Shown here in pieces: positions 46,791 through 58,169 of a stretch of DNA of 64,000 nt (position 1 is its first letter; every line of letters starts with the position of its first letter). The notes under the pieces are model-generated. The model ran no database searches. It was given only the letters and a program-made list of their open reading frames with translations, and was not told the origin of the DNA. Made by a program: the position numbers and the translations under genes. The DNA comes from Otatea glauca (taxonomy: Eukaryota > Streptophyta > Magnoliopsida > Poales > Poaceae). The stretch spans positions 14,549,185-14,613,184 of the forward strand of contig CM070719.1 in NCBI GenBank assembly GCA_036346275.1. Reading direction: 5' to 3'.

Positions 46791-48387
46791 GTTGGCTCGA
46801 TGAGTGTAACACCCTAATTTTTTCTCTAATTTGAATTTTGAAGTATTTTTGATTTTTTGTGAATTTTTGGGAATTTATTTAAGTTAATTTGGATTTATTC
46901 AAATAGGACTTTTCTTGAAAACAATTAAGTAATGGAAAAGTTTTTGCAAAGTTTTATTGCAAATATTTTAATGGAGTTCCAAACATCTCAAAGTAATTTC
47001 GGATTTTTCCGAATTTTTCTCGCTATTTTAAAAGCTCCAAATGATTTAATTGAATTTCTCGAATTATTTTGAATGTGAAATGTTTTAAAATCACATGAAC
47101 AAGAATGGGCCGAGCCCATTATCGCGCGTGTCGCCGCCCAACCGCTACTAAACCCTAGCGCCGCTAGCTTCAAGCCGTCCGATCCGGATCGAACGCTGTG
47201 GAGTGTGCACGCCGCTCGCGACGCTGAGCCTTCGGATCGCCGCCGCCGACGGACGCTGCGGATTGCGCCACGCCGGTCGCTTCGCGAGATCACCGGAGCT
47301 AATGCCACCGACCGCTTCCGCTCTTTCTCCGCTCAGAGCGCGCACGCCGAGGCCTTTAAGCACCGAGTAGCGTGTCCGCCGAGCTCCTTTCACGCGTCTT
47401 TTGACTCGCACGCACGCCGAGACTCTCTCTAGCGCTCGAGCGAGCTCGCCAGAAGGCGCGTCTTTGTGCCGCCGTTGTTTTGCTTCCTCTCGCCGCCGTC
47501 CGCCGCTTCCGCCATGCTCCGACCCTGCCCGAAGTTCACCAAGCAAGACGATCGAATGGACCACTTCTTCTCGCCGGAGAAGCCCGCAGCCGCCGCCGAG
47601 GTCATCTTCCCCACTCCGCAACCTTCGCTTCGCCGCCGTCAACCTCGCCGAACCAGCCGACCGTCCGATTTGCATCGCTCGTTCGTGAGTCCGCGTAGCC
47701 TCCATCTCTGAGATGTTTAGATTGAATCGTGGCCGCTGGATCTTGATGTACGGCTTGGATTAGATCTAGTTTCGCGATATGTTTTTGTCTTAGCCGCTGG
47801 ATCGTTAGTGGATGCGTAGGATTGAGCCACGCCGCGCCTTGAGCAAAGAAACCGCCGGTACCGTGGGCGTTAGATTAGATCTAAACGGTAGAGATTGGAT
47901 CTGGTTTTGCCTTAAGGATCCGCGCTCGCTCGATTTGAACGCGGCGGCGGAGATGGCACCGCATTCTCGCCAAATCACGTGTTGACGCTGCGGCATTTTG
48001 ATCGGGCGAGACCGATCCACCGCCGATTTCGGGCGCATTGCCGCGATTGCGCCGCGGTCGCCGCATGAACCGAGACGCCGCAGCGGCGCGCGGGTGTCGG
48101 GCCGTTGATCCGAGCGCCGCTGGATGTGCGACGCGTGGAGGCGTGGAGTGCGGCGCCACCGAATCGCTGGGGGAGATCCGACCGCTGGATGAGCGAAGCG
48201 GTTCGATCTTGCCGCGTGTCGCGTCGGGATTGGCCGCAAGATCGTCGCCGACGCCACGGCTTGCGCCACCCGGCATGAGCACAAGCAGTCGCTAGTCCAC
48301 GGTGGACCAGAGCCGAACCGTGGACCCACCCATGAATCAAGCAACGGGCGCACTAGAGGTCGCCACGCGTCGCGTTAACGCCAAGAA

Positions 48388-48452
48388 TGACGCCATAAAT
48401 ATTTTTATATATAAAAATTTTTCGACCGAAATTCATTTCTGTGCTGACGTCA
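48388..48452 (+). promoter_or_regulatory. promoter region of LTR S
   Basis: TGACGTCA at 48445-48452, a decayed copy TGACGCCA at 48388-48395, and TATATATAAAA at 48407-48417, in the same arrangement as in Gyp-P and Gyp-Q. Confidence 0.55.
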
Positions 48453-49688
48453 TTTATGCGAATTTCCAGTATAAAAATAATTCAGAAAAATCATATTTTC
48501 TTAATTTCTGTATTTTCAGATTTTATTCAAACTTCAAATGACTATAACTTTTGCATTTTAACTCGGATTTGGGTGATTCAAATTTCTAAAAATTCATAAA
48601 ATTATGAGCTATTTAATGGTGAATTTTATTAGAATTTTTGAGGTCATCTAGTCTTCCGTATTAGCTATTTATTGTATCTTTTGTTTGTACGCGTGACGCA
48701 AATTTGTCGGAAAGTTTCGAGGAAGAATTCGCCGCCAAGACCAAGCTTCAAACACGACCAGCAACTCTTTGAAGGCAAGTGATGCTTTGATCATTTTGAT
48801 CCCAGATTTTAAAATGTAATTTATGCTTTGAAACTATGCATGCTAATTATTTAAAATGAATTTAAATTAATTTGGGATAATGTAGTTAATCAACCCATTT
48901 TGTTATGCCACCTTGAATTATTAATTGTATGCCCTAAATCATTGTCACCCTAAGTTTGATTGTATTAGTTGGATGTTAATATTGTGCCAACACGGGAGGC
49001 TAGACCGTGAGTAGATGCTTAGCCTTGCAATGAGTCATGAATGATCTTTCAGAGAAATGCTACAAAATTGACTAATGGAATATTGAATGTATTTTGAAAG
49101 TGGTGTGATGATGCCACATGATGATATGGAAGTATGGTGACTGTGTGGTTCCATATTGATGTTGAGTTATTGCTTGGCATGTGTTGCACAATAATCAATG
49201 GGTGGGAAATATTTTAGATCGGGGCAAGTGGCAAGAGGTTGTGTGCTCGTGGCCCGTGTGGCAGTGGGTTGATGAGTGATGTGAGTCTGTGTGCCACATT
49301 GGGCCGTGTGCCATCGTTGAGTGTTGGAAGTCTTGCCTTGGTCGCTAAGGACTTCACCTTGCAAGCCTTTGATCCGAGTCACCTGCATAACCACATGTCC
49401 GATATGGGATGCACCTAGTTGACTAGGGTTCTGATATCTTTCCTCCGATACTGGGTGACAAGACACGGGGTGTATCTCAGATGGGGAGCGCACTGCTACG
49501 GCTTGGTGCCCATCCAACGGTGATTGGCCGGTCCTATACTTGGCCTGTGAGGGAAGTGATAGTGAAGGCAATCTGGAGAGGTTCTTTGGTTAAGGTAGAG
49601 GTTCTGAAAAGCTTTGTTGTGACAATCACCGTGTGGTGAGCGGTCAGATCTTGTGGGTAAAGTGTACAACCTCTGCAGAGTGTCAAAA

Positions 49689-49712
49689 CTATTCGAATAG
49701 CCGTGCTCACGG
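49689..49712 (+). promoter_or_regulatory. doubled palindrome block in LTR S
   Basis: CTATTCGAATAG and CCGTGCTCACGG, both perfect and directly adjacent, although surrounding LTR sequence has many small gaps. Confidence 0.65.
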
Positions 49713-50391
49713 AATTGAGCATTGCTCGGGGATTACAGTCAAGGGGTAGATTTTCATAAACAAAACATGGAAGGGGTGGCTGTGTGCCAAGTGTTAAAAA
49801 TGAACTGTTAAGGCTGTGTGCCGAGAAACCTCATGGAAAAAAACCATTTGAAATTATTATTACGTATAACTGTTCTACTGCTTTAATCTAACTAAGATAT
49901 TGGTTAAAAATGCTGCTTGATGCAAAAGAACCATTTAAGCCAATCCTTTGGAACAAGATCTGCATATAGTAATAGTGCTGCATTCTGTGCATTACTTGTT
50001 GAGTGCCTTGTGTACTCACCCCACCTTGCTTTCAACCCCAACATCGCGGAGGAGACTACACCGCTTGGGAGGAGGAGTACATCGAGGGCACGATGAACTA
50101 GGGGCAAGCCCAGCCAGCTGCCTCGTGGCAAGATGAAGGCTTCCACGACCTTTTTTTATGTTCACGCTATTTCTTTACTTTGATTAATGTAAGCCCGTGT
50201 GGTCGACCTATCCGTAAGGAGACCATAAGGTCGCATAACCTCGCTTTATATACATGTTTGCACTATTTATTCTTATATCTTCGTGAATGTCCGTGATGTG
50301 CAACCTCGTATGATCAGTGTGTGCTAGCGTGATCCCGGATCGCATGTAATACACGAGGGTCCGGATTTGCGTGTTCGGTCCCGACAATGAG

Positions 50392-50677
50392 TGATCGAGT
50401 CTAGTCGAGGTAGTGTCGAGACTCGAGTGTTGAGTCGCGCCCTTTGCTTCGTAGTCACCATTATGTGTGAGTCGCTGCGAGTCCTACGCTGCTTACTTGT
50501 TTTTGGTTGTGAGTGTCTCAGATGTGTTGCATTGCCCTTAGGCCCTTGTGAGCAACCATACTACCTTATATTATATCAATAAAGTTGCTAAATAATTTAA
50601 GTTACACCTGCCTCCCCACATAAGTTCTTTTACTTGTCTACGCTTTCTTCTTTTCTTAACCTTGAAGTTTGCAACAG
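50392..50677 (+). other. pre-gag stop and spacer of Gyp-P
   Basis: TGA at 50392-50394 closes the pre-gag ORF. The 280-base spacer to gag matches Gyp-Q 58923-59209 and holds 'tatatcaataaagttgc', which contains an AATAAA-type signal. No ORF. Confidence 0.65.
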
Positions 50678-51860
50678 ATGGTGAGGACTCATGAAACATT
50701 GGAGCCGGGAGTGGAGGAATCAGCCGACAACCGTAATGAGGAGCCAATCCTCAACCGCCGCAAGTCAATATGCGTAACTGGGAGCCTTTCTGCTGCCTAA
50801 ACTCAACTTATGAACACGATGGTACGTAACATGCAAGAAATATCCAATCAGCCGCGAATGTTCAACCTGGGGTAACCATGGACCACACCCTACTCAAGGT
50901 TATCGAGTTTATGCGAACTCGCCTACCCACCTTCTCCCAAGAACGCCAATCCGATAGAAGCGACGATTGGCTAAGGACAATTGAAAGGAAGTCGCACATT
51001 ACCCAAAGGTGTGGGACATGAGAGGGTGCTCTATGCCTCTCGTCAACTCGAAGGAACTGCCGCAGAGTGGTGGGAAAACTTCTGCGCAGCTCATGAAGAC
51101 CCACAGAGTATTACGTGGGAGGAGTTCACCTCCGCTTTCCGCCAATACCATGTACCCGAGGGTATCATGGATCTTAAGAAAGAGGAATTTCAGAGCCTCA
51201 AGCAGGGTGTCCAATCAGTGGCCGATTACCTGAATAAGTTTACCCAGTTGGCACGCTACGCACCAGAAGACGTAGCTACAGATAAGGCCAGACAATCCCG
51301 CTTTATGAAGGGATTAACCGCGGGATTGTAGGTGGGACTGATCACCCACACATTCCCTGACTTTCAAGAGCTAGTTAACAAGGCTCTTATTTTGGAGGAC
51401 AAGCACCGAAAGTTGGATGACAACAGAAAGCACAGAATGGCGCAACAAGGAGGTCGTCAGGGCCAGTAGAGGCAGAAGACGGCACCCCAACAGTTCATCC
51501 GATACCAGCCTGCAGGCAAGGATGTGGCACCACCGCCGCAAATCGCCTAGTGGGTCGAATGCCCGCACTCTACCGTAACTGTGGTACGCACTAGAGGAAC
51601 CTCGCAGGCAACAGGAAGACGTTGTTATCACTGCAACTAGTTGGGGCACTTCGCCAACAACTGCCCAAAGAAAGGAGGTGCCACCCCAGTCCGTTTTAAC
51701 CTGGGGAATACACCTACAAGGACTCCAGCGCCGAATGTGAACCGCGGAGCAGCGTCATCGGCAACTCCATCTCAAGGAACTGCACGAGACCGTGTCAACC
51801 ACATTACAACGGATGAAGTCCAGAACGCCACGGACGTTGTACTGGGTAAGTTCCTAGTAA
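50678..51860 (+). pseudogene. gag: Gyp-P gag
   Basis: Starts MVRTHE at 50678. The capsid segment 50981-51331 is open (RQLEGTAAEWWENFCAAHED, SITWEEFTSAFRQYHVPEG, DYLNKFTQLARYAPEDV). One zinc knuckle lies at about 51619-51665 (CYHC, GHFANNC). The first 100 codons are broken by several small gaps relative to Gyp-Q. Stops at 51329 and 51467 are TAG where Gyp-Q has CAG. Gag forms the particle that packages the element's RNA. Confidence 0.85.
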
Positions 51861-54408
51861 ACGCAGCATCACCATCGCTTTATTTGATTCCGGAGCATCA
51901 CATTCATTTGTTTCTCAAGATTTTGCCATTCGCAATAATTTGGATATTATGGAACTTAAGTGTGTACTTATAGTCCAATCCCCTGGATCAGAACTCCGAT
52001 CCAATATAGGATGTTCTGGGGTAAGGCTAATAATTAATGGAATAGAGTTCCTAGCGAACTTAATTATATTGAATACCCAAACCTTGGATGTTATCCTGGG
52101 GATGGATTGGTTAACCAAACACAAGGTCGTGGCCGGATCATGGAAAAAGAGTTATATCAATTGAGAGCCCGTATGGGAGAAGGGTTGAGTTTAAAGCAAA
52201 AGTAGTACGAGATGGACAATTAATGGTCAACAACATGAAGACTCGCCACTTGGAGGAAGTTTCCATAGTTAATGAATATCCTGATGTTTTCCCTAAAATT
52301 TACCCGAATGCCGCCAGATAGAGATATCGAAGTTCGTGATAGAACTTGTTCCAGGACAGCCCAATAACTAAGAGACCTTACAGGATGTCCACAGAGGAAT
52401 TGGTGGAAATGAAGAAGCAAATTGAAGAGTCACTGGAAAAGGATTCATAAGACCTAGTTCATCGTCATGGGGAGCACTGCCTTGTTCATCAAGAAGAAGG
52501 ACGGGAGTTTTAGGATGTGTATAGACTATCGCACTTAATGATGTGACGAAAAGAATAAGTATCCGCTACCCAGATCGACGATCTTTTGATCGCTTGAGAG
52601 GAGCAGAGTCTTCTCCAAAATTGATCTCCAATCAGGATATCATCAATTGAAGATCCGATCAGGAGATATTCCGAAGACTGCATTTTCGTTAAGATATGGA
52701 CATTACGAGTTTACAATGATGTCTTTTGGTTTGACAAATGCACCAGCATATTTCATGAACTTAATGAATAAGGTTTTCATGGAATACTTGGATAAGTTCG
52801 TCGTCGTGTTTATTGATGATATTCTTGTCTATTCCAAGACAAGAGAAGAGCACGCCGAACATTTAAGTTTAGTTCTTGAAAAGTTGAGAGAACAACAGTT
52901 GTTTGCAAACTTTAGTAAATGTGACTTCTCGAAGAATAAGGTTGAATTTCTTGGACACATAATGACAGCAGAAGGAGTTGCAGTAGATCCAAAGAAAAGT
53001 GGAGACGGTTTTGCAATGGGAGCAACCAAAGACGGTAACCCAAAACCGTAGTTTCCTTGGAATGGCGGGATATTACCGTCGTTTTATCGAAGGATTCTCC
53101 ACGATTGCGAGACCTCTTACGCAATTGTTGAAAAAGGAAAAGAAATTCTTATGGACACCTGAGTGTGAGAAGAGTTTTCAGGTGTTGAAGAAAAGATTAA
53201 CATCGGCACCTATATTAGTTTTACCTGATGTTCATCAAGGCTTCGACATCTATTGTGATGCATTGCGTCAAGGATTGGGATGCGTGTTGATGCAAAACAG
53301 GAAGGTAATTGCCTATGCATCGAGGCAATTGAGGCCACATGAGGAGAACTATCCGACTCGTGATTTAGAATTAGCTGCTGTAGTGCATGCCCTAAAAATA
53401 TGGCGTCACTATCTCATTGGAAACAGATGTGAAGTGTATACCGATCATAAAAGTCTTAAGTATATCTTCACGCAAACTGACCTGAATATGAGACAAAGAA
53501 TATGGCTTGAGTTAATCAAAGATTATAATGTTGGAATTCATTACCATCCTGGCAAAGCCAACATGGTGGCGGATGCCTTGAGCAGGAAGAACCACAGTGT
53601 AAATATGCTGTTGGAAACAAGTCAGGCAGAATTGTGTAAGGATTTCCAGAAATTAGAACTGGAAATGGTACGGTATGATTTTTAGCAACCTTGGAATTAA
53701 AACCTACCCAGAAGATCGATCGTGGAAGGGCGTAAAATGATGACAAAATCAAGAGAATTAAGGACAAGATGGATGCGTGCAAGGCAAAGGATTTCAAACT
53801 GATGAGCAAGGTACTATGTGGTTTAAAGGGCGATTTGTGTGCCGAACAAAAAGGATTTGAAGCAGCTTAATTTTGGAGGAGGCCCATGACTCCAAGTACT
53901 AATTCATCCAGAAGTGCAAAATGTATCGAGATTTAAAGGAAAGATTCTGAGGCCATGCATGAAACGGAAGTCGCGAATATGTTGCATTATGTGACATATG
54001 CCAAAGAGTCAAAGCTATGCACCGAGACCAAAGCAGACTATTACAACCCCTAAGGATACCGAATGGAAATGGGAAGAAATTGGTATGGATTTCATAACCG
54101 GGTTGCCCGTAACTCAAGGCGGATATGATTCCATATGGGTCATAGTGGATCGCTTAACTAAAGTTGCACACTTTATACCGGTAAAGACCACTTATTCCGG
54201 AGACCGGTTAGCAGAACTTTATATGGCAAGAATTGTCTGTTTGCATGGAGTACCGAAAAAGATAGTGTCAGACAGAGGTACCCAATTTACCTCCAGATTT
54301 TGGGGTAAGCTACATGAAGCAATGGGGACTCGTTTGAACTTCAGTACAGCATACCATCCGCAGACAGATAGTCAAACTGAGAGAGTCAACCAAATTTAGG
54401 AAGATATG
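51861..54408 (+). pseudogene. pol: Gyp-P pol: protease, RT, RNase H, integrase (cut)
   Basis: Protease: DSGASHSF (DSG at 51886-51894) and LGMDWL near 52097. RT: about 52260-53090 with FIDD at 52809-52820; the first part (52280-52640) has many one-base gaps, the second is almost clean. RNase H: 53160-53600 (YCDALRQGLG, TDHKSLKYIF, DALSRK). The zinc domain (53860-54000) is badly broken. The integrase core is open in 53998-54399 (GMDFITGLP, WVIVDRLTKVAHF, SDRGTQFTSRF, catalytic Glu at 54379-54381). A TAG at 54397 and then the Gyp-Q LTR at 54409 end it, so the integrase C-terminus and chromodomain are not in the window. Confidence 0.88.
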
Positions 54409-55913
54409 TGTAACATCCTAAATTTTGCCCTAATTTAAATTTTGGAGTATTTTTTATTTTTTTGAATTTTTTGGAATTTGTTGAAATTATTTAGAATTAT
54501 TCAAATAAAGCCTTCCTTGAAAACAATTAAATAATAGAAAAATATTTGCAATGTTTGATTGGAAATATTTTATTTGAGGCCCAAATAGCTCAAAGTATTT
54601 TCTAGAATTTTTTTGGAATTTTTCAGATATTTTTACTATTTTCTTTGGCCAAAACTATTTTCTCGAATTATTTTTATTCGAAAAGGATTTAAAATCCCCG
54701 AAATAGTGCTTGGGCCGAAACCCTTGGACCAGCCCAAGATCGTGCTTTAGCCCACCGCGCCGCCGCCCACGCAGTCGCCTCCACAAACCCTAGCCGCCGC
54801 GCTCGCCTGCTGGATCGGCATCATGCGCCCGAGAAGCCGCCGTCTTCACTTCACCGCTACCGCTGATCGCCGCGTGTGGACGCCGTGATTTTGCCACGCC
54901 ACTTCTTCCTCGCGAGATCGTCGAGCAACGGCCGCCGCATGTCCGCCTCGCTTCGCCGAGGATTGCGCGCACGCCTAGGCGCTATTTAGCGCGCCGCCGC
55001 CACCCCGTCTTTGCTCATTTCAAGACGCCTCGTATCCCTAGCGCACGCCTCCGAACGCCTCCGCTTACTCACAAGAGCTCGCCGTAGTTGCTCTCAGGCG
55101 CCCCACTATTCTCCGCCGCTTGCGCCGCCGCCGGTCCATTTCCGCCGCCACCGAGGCCACCGAGCACCGCCGAGACAAGCCGCCGAATGCACTAGATCTT
55201 CTCGCCGGGAACCACCGAACACCGCCGACTACGCCGCCTTCCTCATCTCCGCAAGCTCGCACCGCCACACGCCGCCGGACTTCGGCATCGCTGACCGCTT
55301 GATCTACAAGGAGGGTAAGGATCGTGCCATGTCGCCTCTTCTCTGCTTTCATTTAGTTTGTTTCGCGCTATTAGATCTGTTATGGGCGGTCCGGATTAAC
55401 CCTAAGGTTTATACGTTAGTTGAATCTTGATCGTTAGATCTAGAGCGAATCGCTGGATTAGATCTAGTTTCGCGATATGTTTTTGTCTTAGCCGCTGGAT
55501 TAGATCTAAACGGCGGTTGTGAGTTGATCGGTGGCGCGCGGATCCATGCCGCTCAAATTTGAACGCGGCGCGGAGATGACGCCGCACTCCCATCGAATCA
55601 CGCGCGACGCGTGCAGCGCGCTGACCGAGGGAGAGACCAGATCCAACCGTTGATTTCGGCGCACTGCTGATGCGTGACGCGGGGGCGTGGAGTGCGGCGC
55701 CGCCGAACCGCTGGGGTGAGATCCGACCGCTGGTTGAGCGAGCGGTCTGGATCTTGCCGCGTGTCGTGTCGGGATTGGCTGCGCATCGTCGCTGACGCCA
55801 CGGCTTGCGTCACCTAGTGCATGAGCACGCTTCACATCATCCACGTGGACCAACCGGCGTGGACCCACCCATTGGCGAGCGACGCGGCGCCTCCGGCATG
55901 CCACGTGTCATGC

Positions 55914-56000
55914 TGACGTCATAAATATTTTTATATATAAAAATATTTTGGCCGAAATTCATTTCTGTGCTGACGTCAGCATGATGCGATGCTGACGTCA
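55914..56000 (+). promoter_or_regulatory. promoter region of LTR Q
   Basis: Three perfect TGACGTCA palindromes (55914-55921, 55971-55978, 55993-56000) around a TATATATAAAAA box (55932-55943). Confidence 0.6.
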
Positions 56001-57257
56001 TAAATGCAAATTTTCAGTATAAAATAATTTGGAAAAATCGGATTTTCTAATTTCTGAAATTTCAGATTTTATTCAAAATTCAAATGGCTATAACTTTTGC
56101 ATTTTAACTCGGATTTGGGTGATACAAATTTCTAAAAATTCATAAAATTGTGATCTATTTAATGCTGAATTTTATTTGAATTTTTGAGGCCATTTAGACC
56201 TCTGTATTGGATATTTATTGTATATTTTGTTTGTACGCGTAGACGCAATTTTGCCGGAAAGTTTCGAGGAAGAATTCGTCGCTCAAGACCAAGCTTCGGA
56301 ACACGACCAGCAACTTTTTGAAGGCAAGTGATGCTTTGGTCATTTTGATCCCAGCTTTTTAAAATGTAATTTATGCTTTGAAATTATGCATGCTTATTTA
56401 TTTAAAATGAAGCTAATTTAAATTGGGGTAACGTAGTTAATCAACCCATTCTGTTATGCCACCTTGAAATTATTAATTGTATGCCCAAAATCATTGTCAC
56501 CCTAAGTTTGTTTGTACTGGTTGGATAATAATATGATGCCAACACGGGAGGCTAGATCGTGAGTAGATGCTTAGCCTTGCAACGAGTCATGAATGATCTT
56601 TCAGAAAAATGCTACAAAATTGACTAATGGAATATTGAATGTATTTTGAAAGTGGTGTGATGATGCCACATGATGATATGGAAGTATGGTGACCTGTGTG
56701 ATTCCATACTGATGTTGAGTTATTGCTGGCATGTGTTGCACAATAATCAACTGGGTGGGAAATGATTTAGACTGGGGCAAGTGGCAAGAGGTTGTGTGCC
56801 TGGTGGGCCTGTGTGGCATTGGGTTGATGAGTGTTGTGAGTTTGTGTGCCACAATGGGCTTTGTGCCACTGTTGAGTGTTGGAAGTCTTGCCTTGGTCAG
56901 TTAAGGACTTCACCTTGCAAGCCTTTGATCTGAGTCACCCGTACAACCACATGTCTGATATGAGACAGACCTAGTTGATTAGGGTTCTGATATCTTTCCT
57001 CTGATACATCGGGGTGATAGTGCACGGGGGTATCTGTGCGGGGGAGCGTACCTGTGCTACGGCTTGGTGCCCATCCAACGGTGATTGACCTATCCTATAC
57101 TTCGGCTCTGTTTGAGGGAAGTGCTAGTGAGGGTAATACCGGAGAGGTTCTTTGGTTAAGGTAGAGGTTCCTGAAAAGCTTTGTTGCGGACAATCACCTG
57201 TGTGGTGAGCGGCTGTATCTTGTGGGTAAAGTGTACAACCTCTGCAGAGTGTCAAAA

Positions 57258-57281
57258 TTATTCGAATAGCCGTGCTCACGG
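57258..57281 (+). promoter_or_regulatory. doubled palindrome block in LTR Q
   Basis: TTATTCGAATAG (one mismatch) followed by a perfect CCGTGCTCACGG. Confidence 0.6.
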
Positions 57282-57966
57282 TATTGAGCATTGCTCGGGG
57301 ATTACAGTCAAGGGCTAGATCTTCATAAACAAAATGTGGAAAGGGTGACTGTGTGCTAGTATTGAAAATGAACTGTTAAGGCTGTGTGCCGAGGATCTTC
57401 GAAGAAAAACCATTTGAAGAAAATAGTATTACTTATAATCTGTCCCATCGCTTTAAACTAAATAAGATAATCGTTTAAAAATGTTGTTTGATGCAAGAGA
57501 ACCATTTAAGCCAATCCTTTGGAATAAGCTTTGCATATAGTACTAGTGCCGCATTCTGTGCATTACTTGTTGAATGCCTTGTGTACTCACCCCACCTTGC
57601 TTATCAACCCCAACATCAGTGGAGGAGTCTACACCAGCCTGGGAGGAGGAGTACATTGAGGACCCGAGCAACTAGGGGGCAAGCCCACGGATGCTCGTGG
57701 AGAGATGGAGGCTTCCACGATATTTATTTTTATTCCGCTGCTATTTCTTTTACTCTGAATAATGTAAGCCCTGCGAGGCTGATTTTATGTATGGAGACCA
57801 TAAGGTCGTACAACTCAGTTTATATAATTGTTTGCACTATTTATTCTTATATCGCTGTGAATATCTGTGATGTGCAACCCTGTAAGACTGTGTGTGATAG
57901 CGTGATCCTGGACTACCACATAATACACAGAGGGTCCGGATTTGCAGATTCGGGTCCTGACAGAGG

Positions 57967-57978
57967 TGGTATCAGAGC
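57967..57978 (+). other. primer-binding site of Gyp-Q (tRNA-iMet)
   Basis: TGGTATCAGAGC four bases past the LTR end. The leader 57979-58169 has no ORF. Confidence 0.92.
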
Positions 57979-58169
57979 AGGCTGACTGTAGGTCTTGACC
58001 CTAAACTAGATTAGTTGTACCTAGGAGGATAAAACTATTTTCTAAGACTTAATCAACTTGAGCAAGAATATCAATGAAATCTCGACTTATCTTTTCTCCT
58101 TTGCTTCATACCTATGCTGAAATCTTATTATTATTTTCTGGTTAATTTAAATAAGGTTTGTTTTGGCAG

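Larger units (their letters stand above)
46805..50386 (+). mobile_element. Gyp-S: solo LTR of the Gyp-P/Q family
   Basis: 3582 bp from TGTAACACCC to CCCGACA, flanked by ATGAG on both sides (46800-46804 and 50387-50391). No primer site follows; the sequence continues as the host's pre-gag stop and spacer. It is therefore a solo LTR left by recombination between the two LTRs of a full element. It went in directly before the TGA stop of the Gyp-P pre-gag ORF. Compared with Gyp-P and Gyp-Q it has many one- to three-base gaps. Frames at 47148-48353 on both strands are composition effects in the GC-rich part. Confidence 0.92.
31643..54408 (+). mobile_element. Gyp-P: Ty3/gypsy chromovirus, triply interrupted
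   Basis: Pieces: 5' LTR 31643-35258, primer site, leader, pre-gag 35466-36129, its last codons at 46794-46804 and 50392-50394, spacer, gag 50678-51860, pol 51861-54408. Interruptions: CACTA element 36130-46790 (GTT duplicated), solo LTR Gyp-S 46805-50386 (ATGAG duplicated) and Gyp-Q from 54409. Joining the flanks in order gives the same gene layout as Gyp-Q, which lacks the first two insertions. The 3' end lies outside the window. Confidence 0.9.
54409..57962 (+). repeat. 5' LTR of Gyp-Q (3.55 kb)
   Basis: TGTAACATCC to GGTCCTGACA. The block order is as in Gyp-P: GC-rich stretch 54700-55900, promoter boxes 55914-56000, conserved AT-rich block, doubled palindrome 57258-57281, and the 'gatcctggac' terminal block. 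Frames at 55011-55904 and 57488-57985 have no recognised product. Confidence 0.92.
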
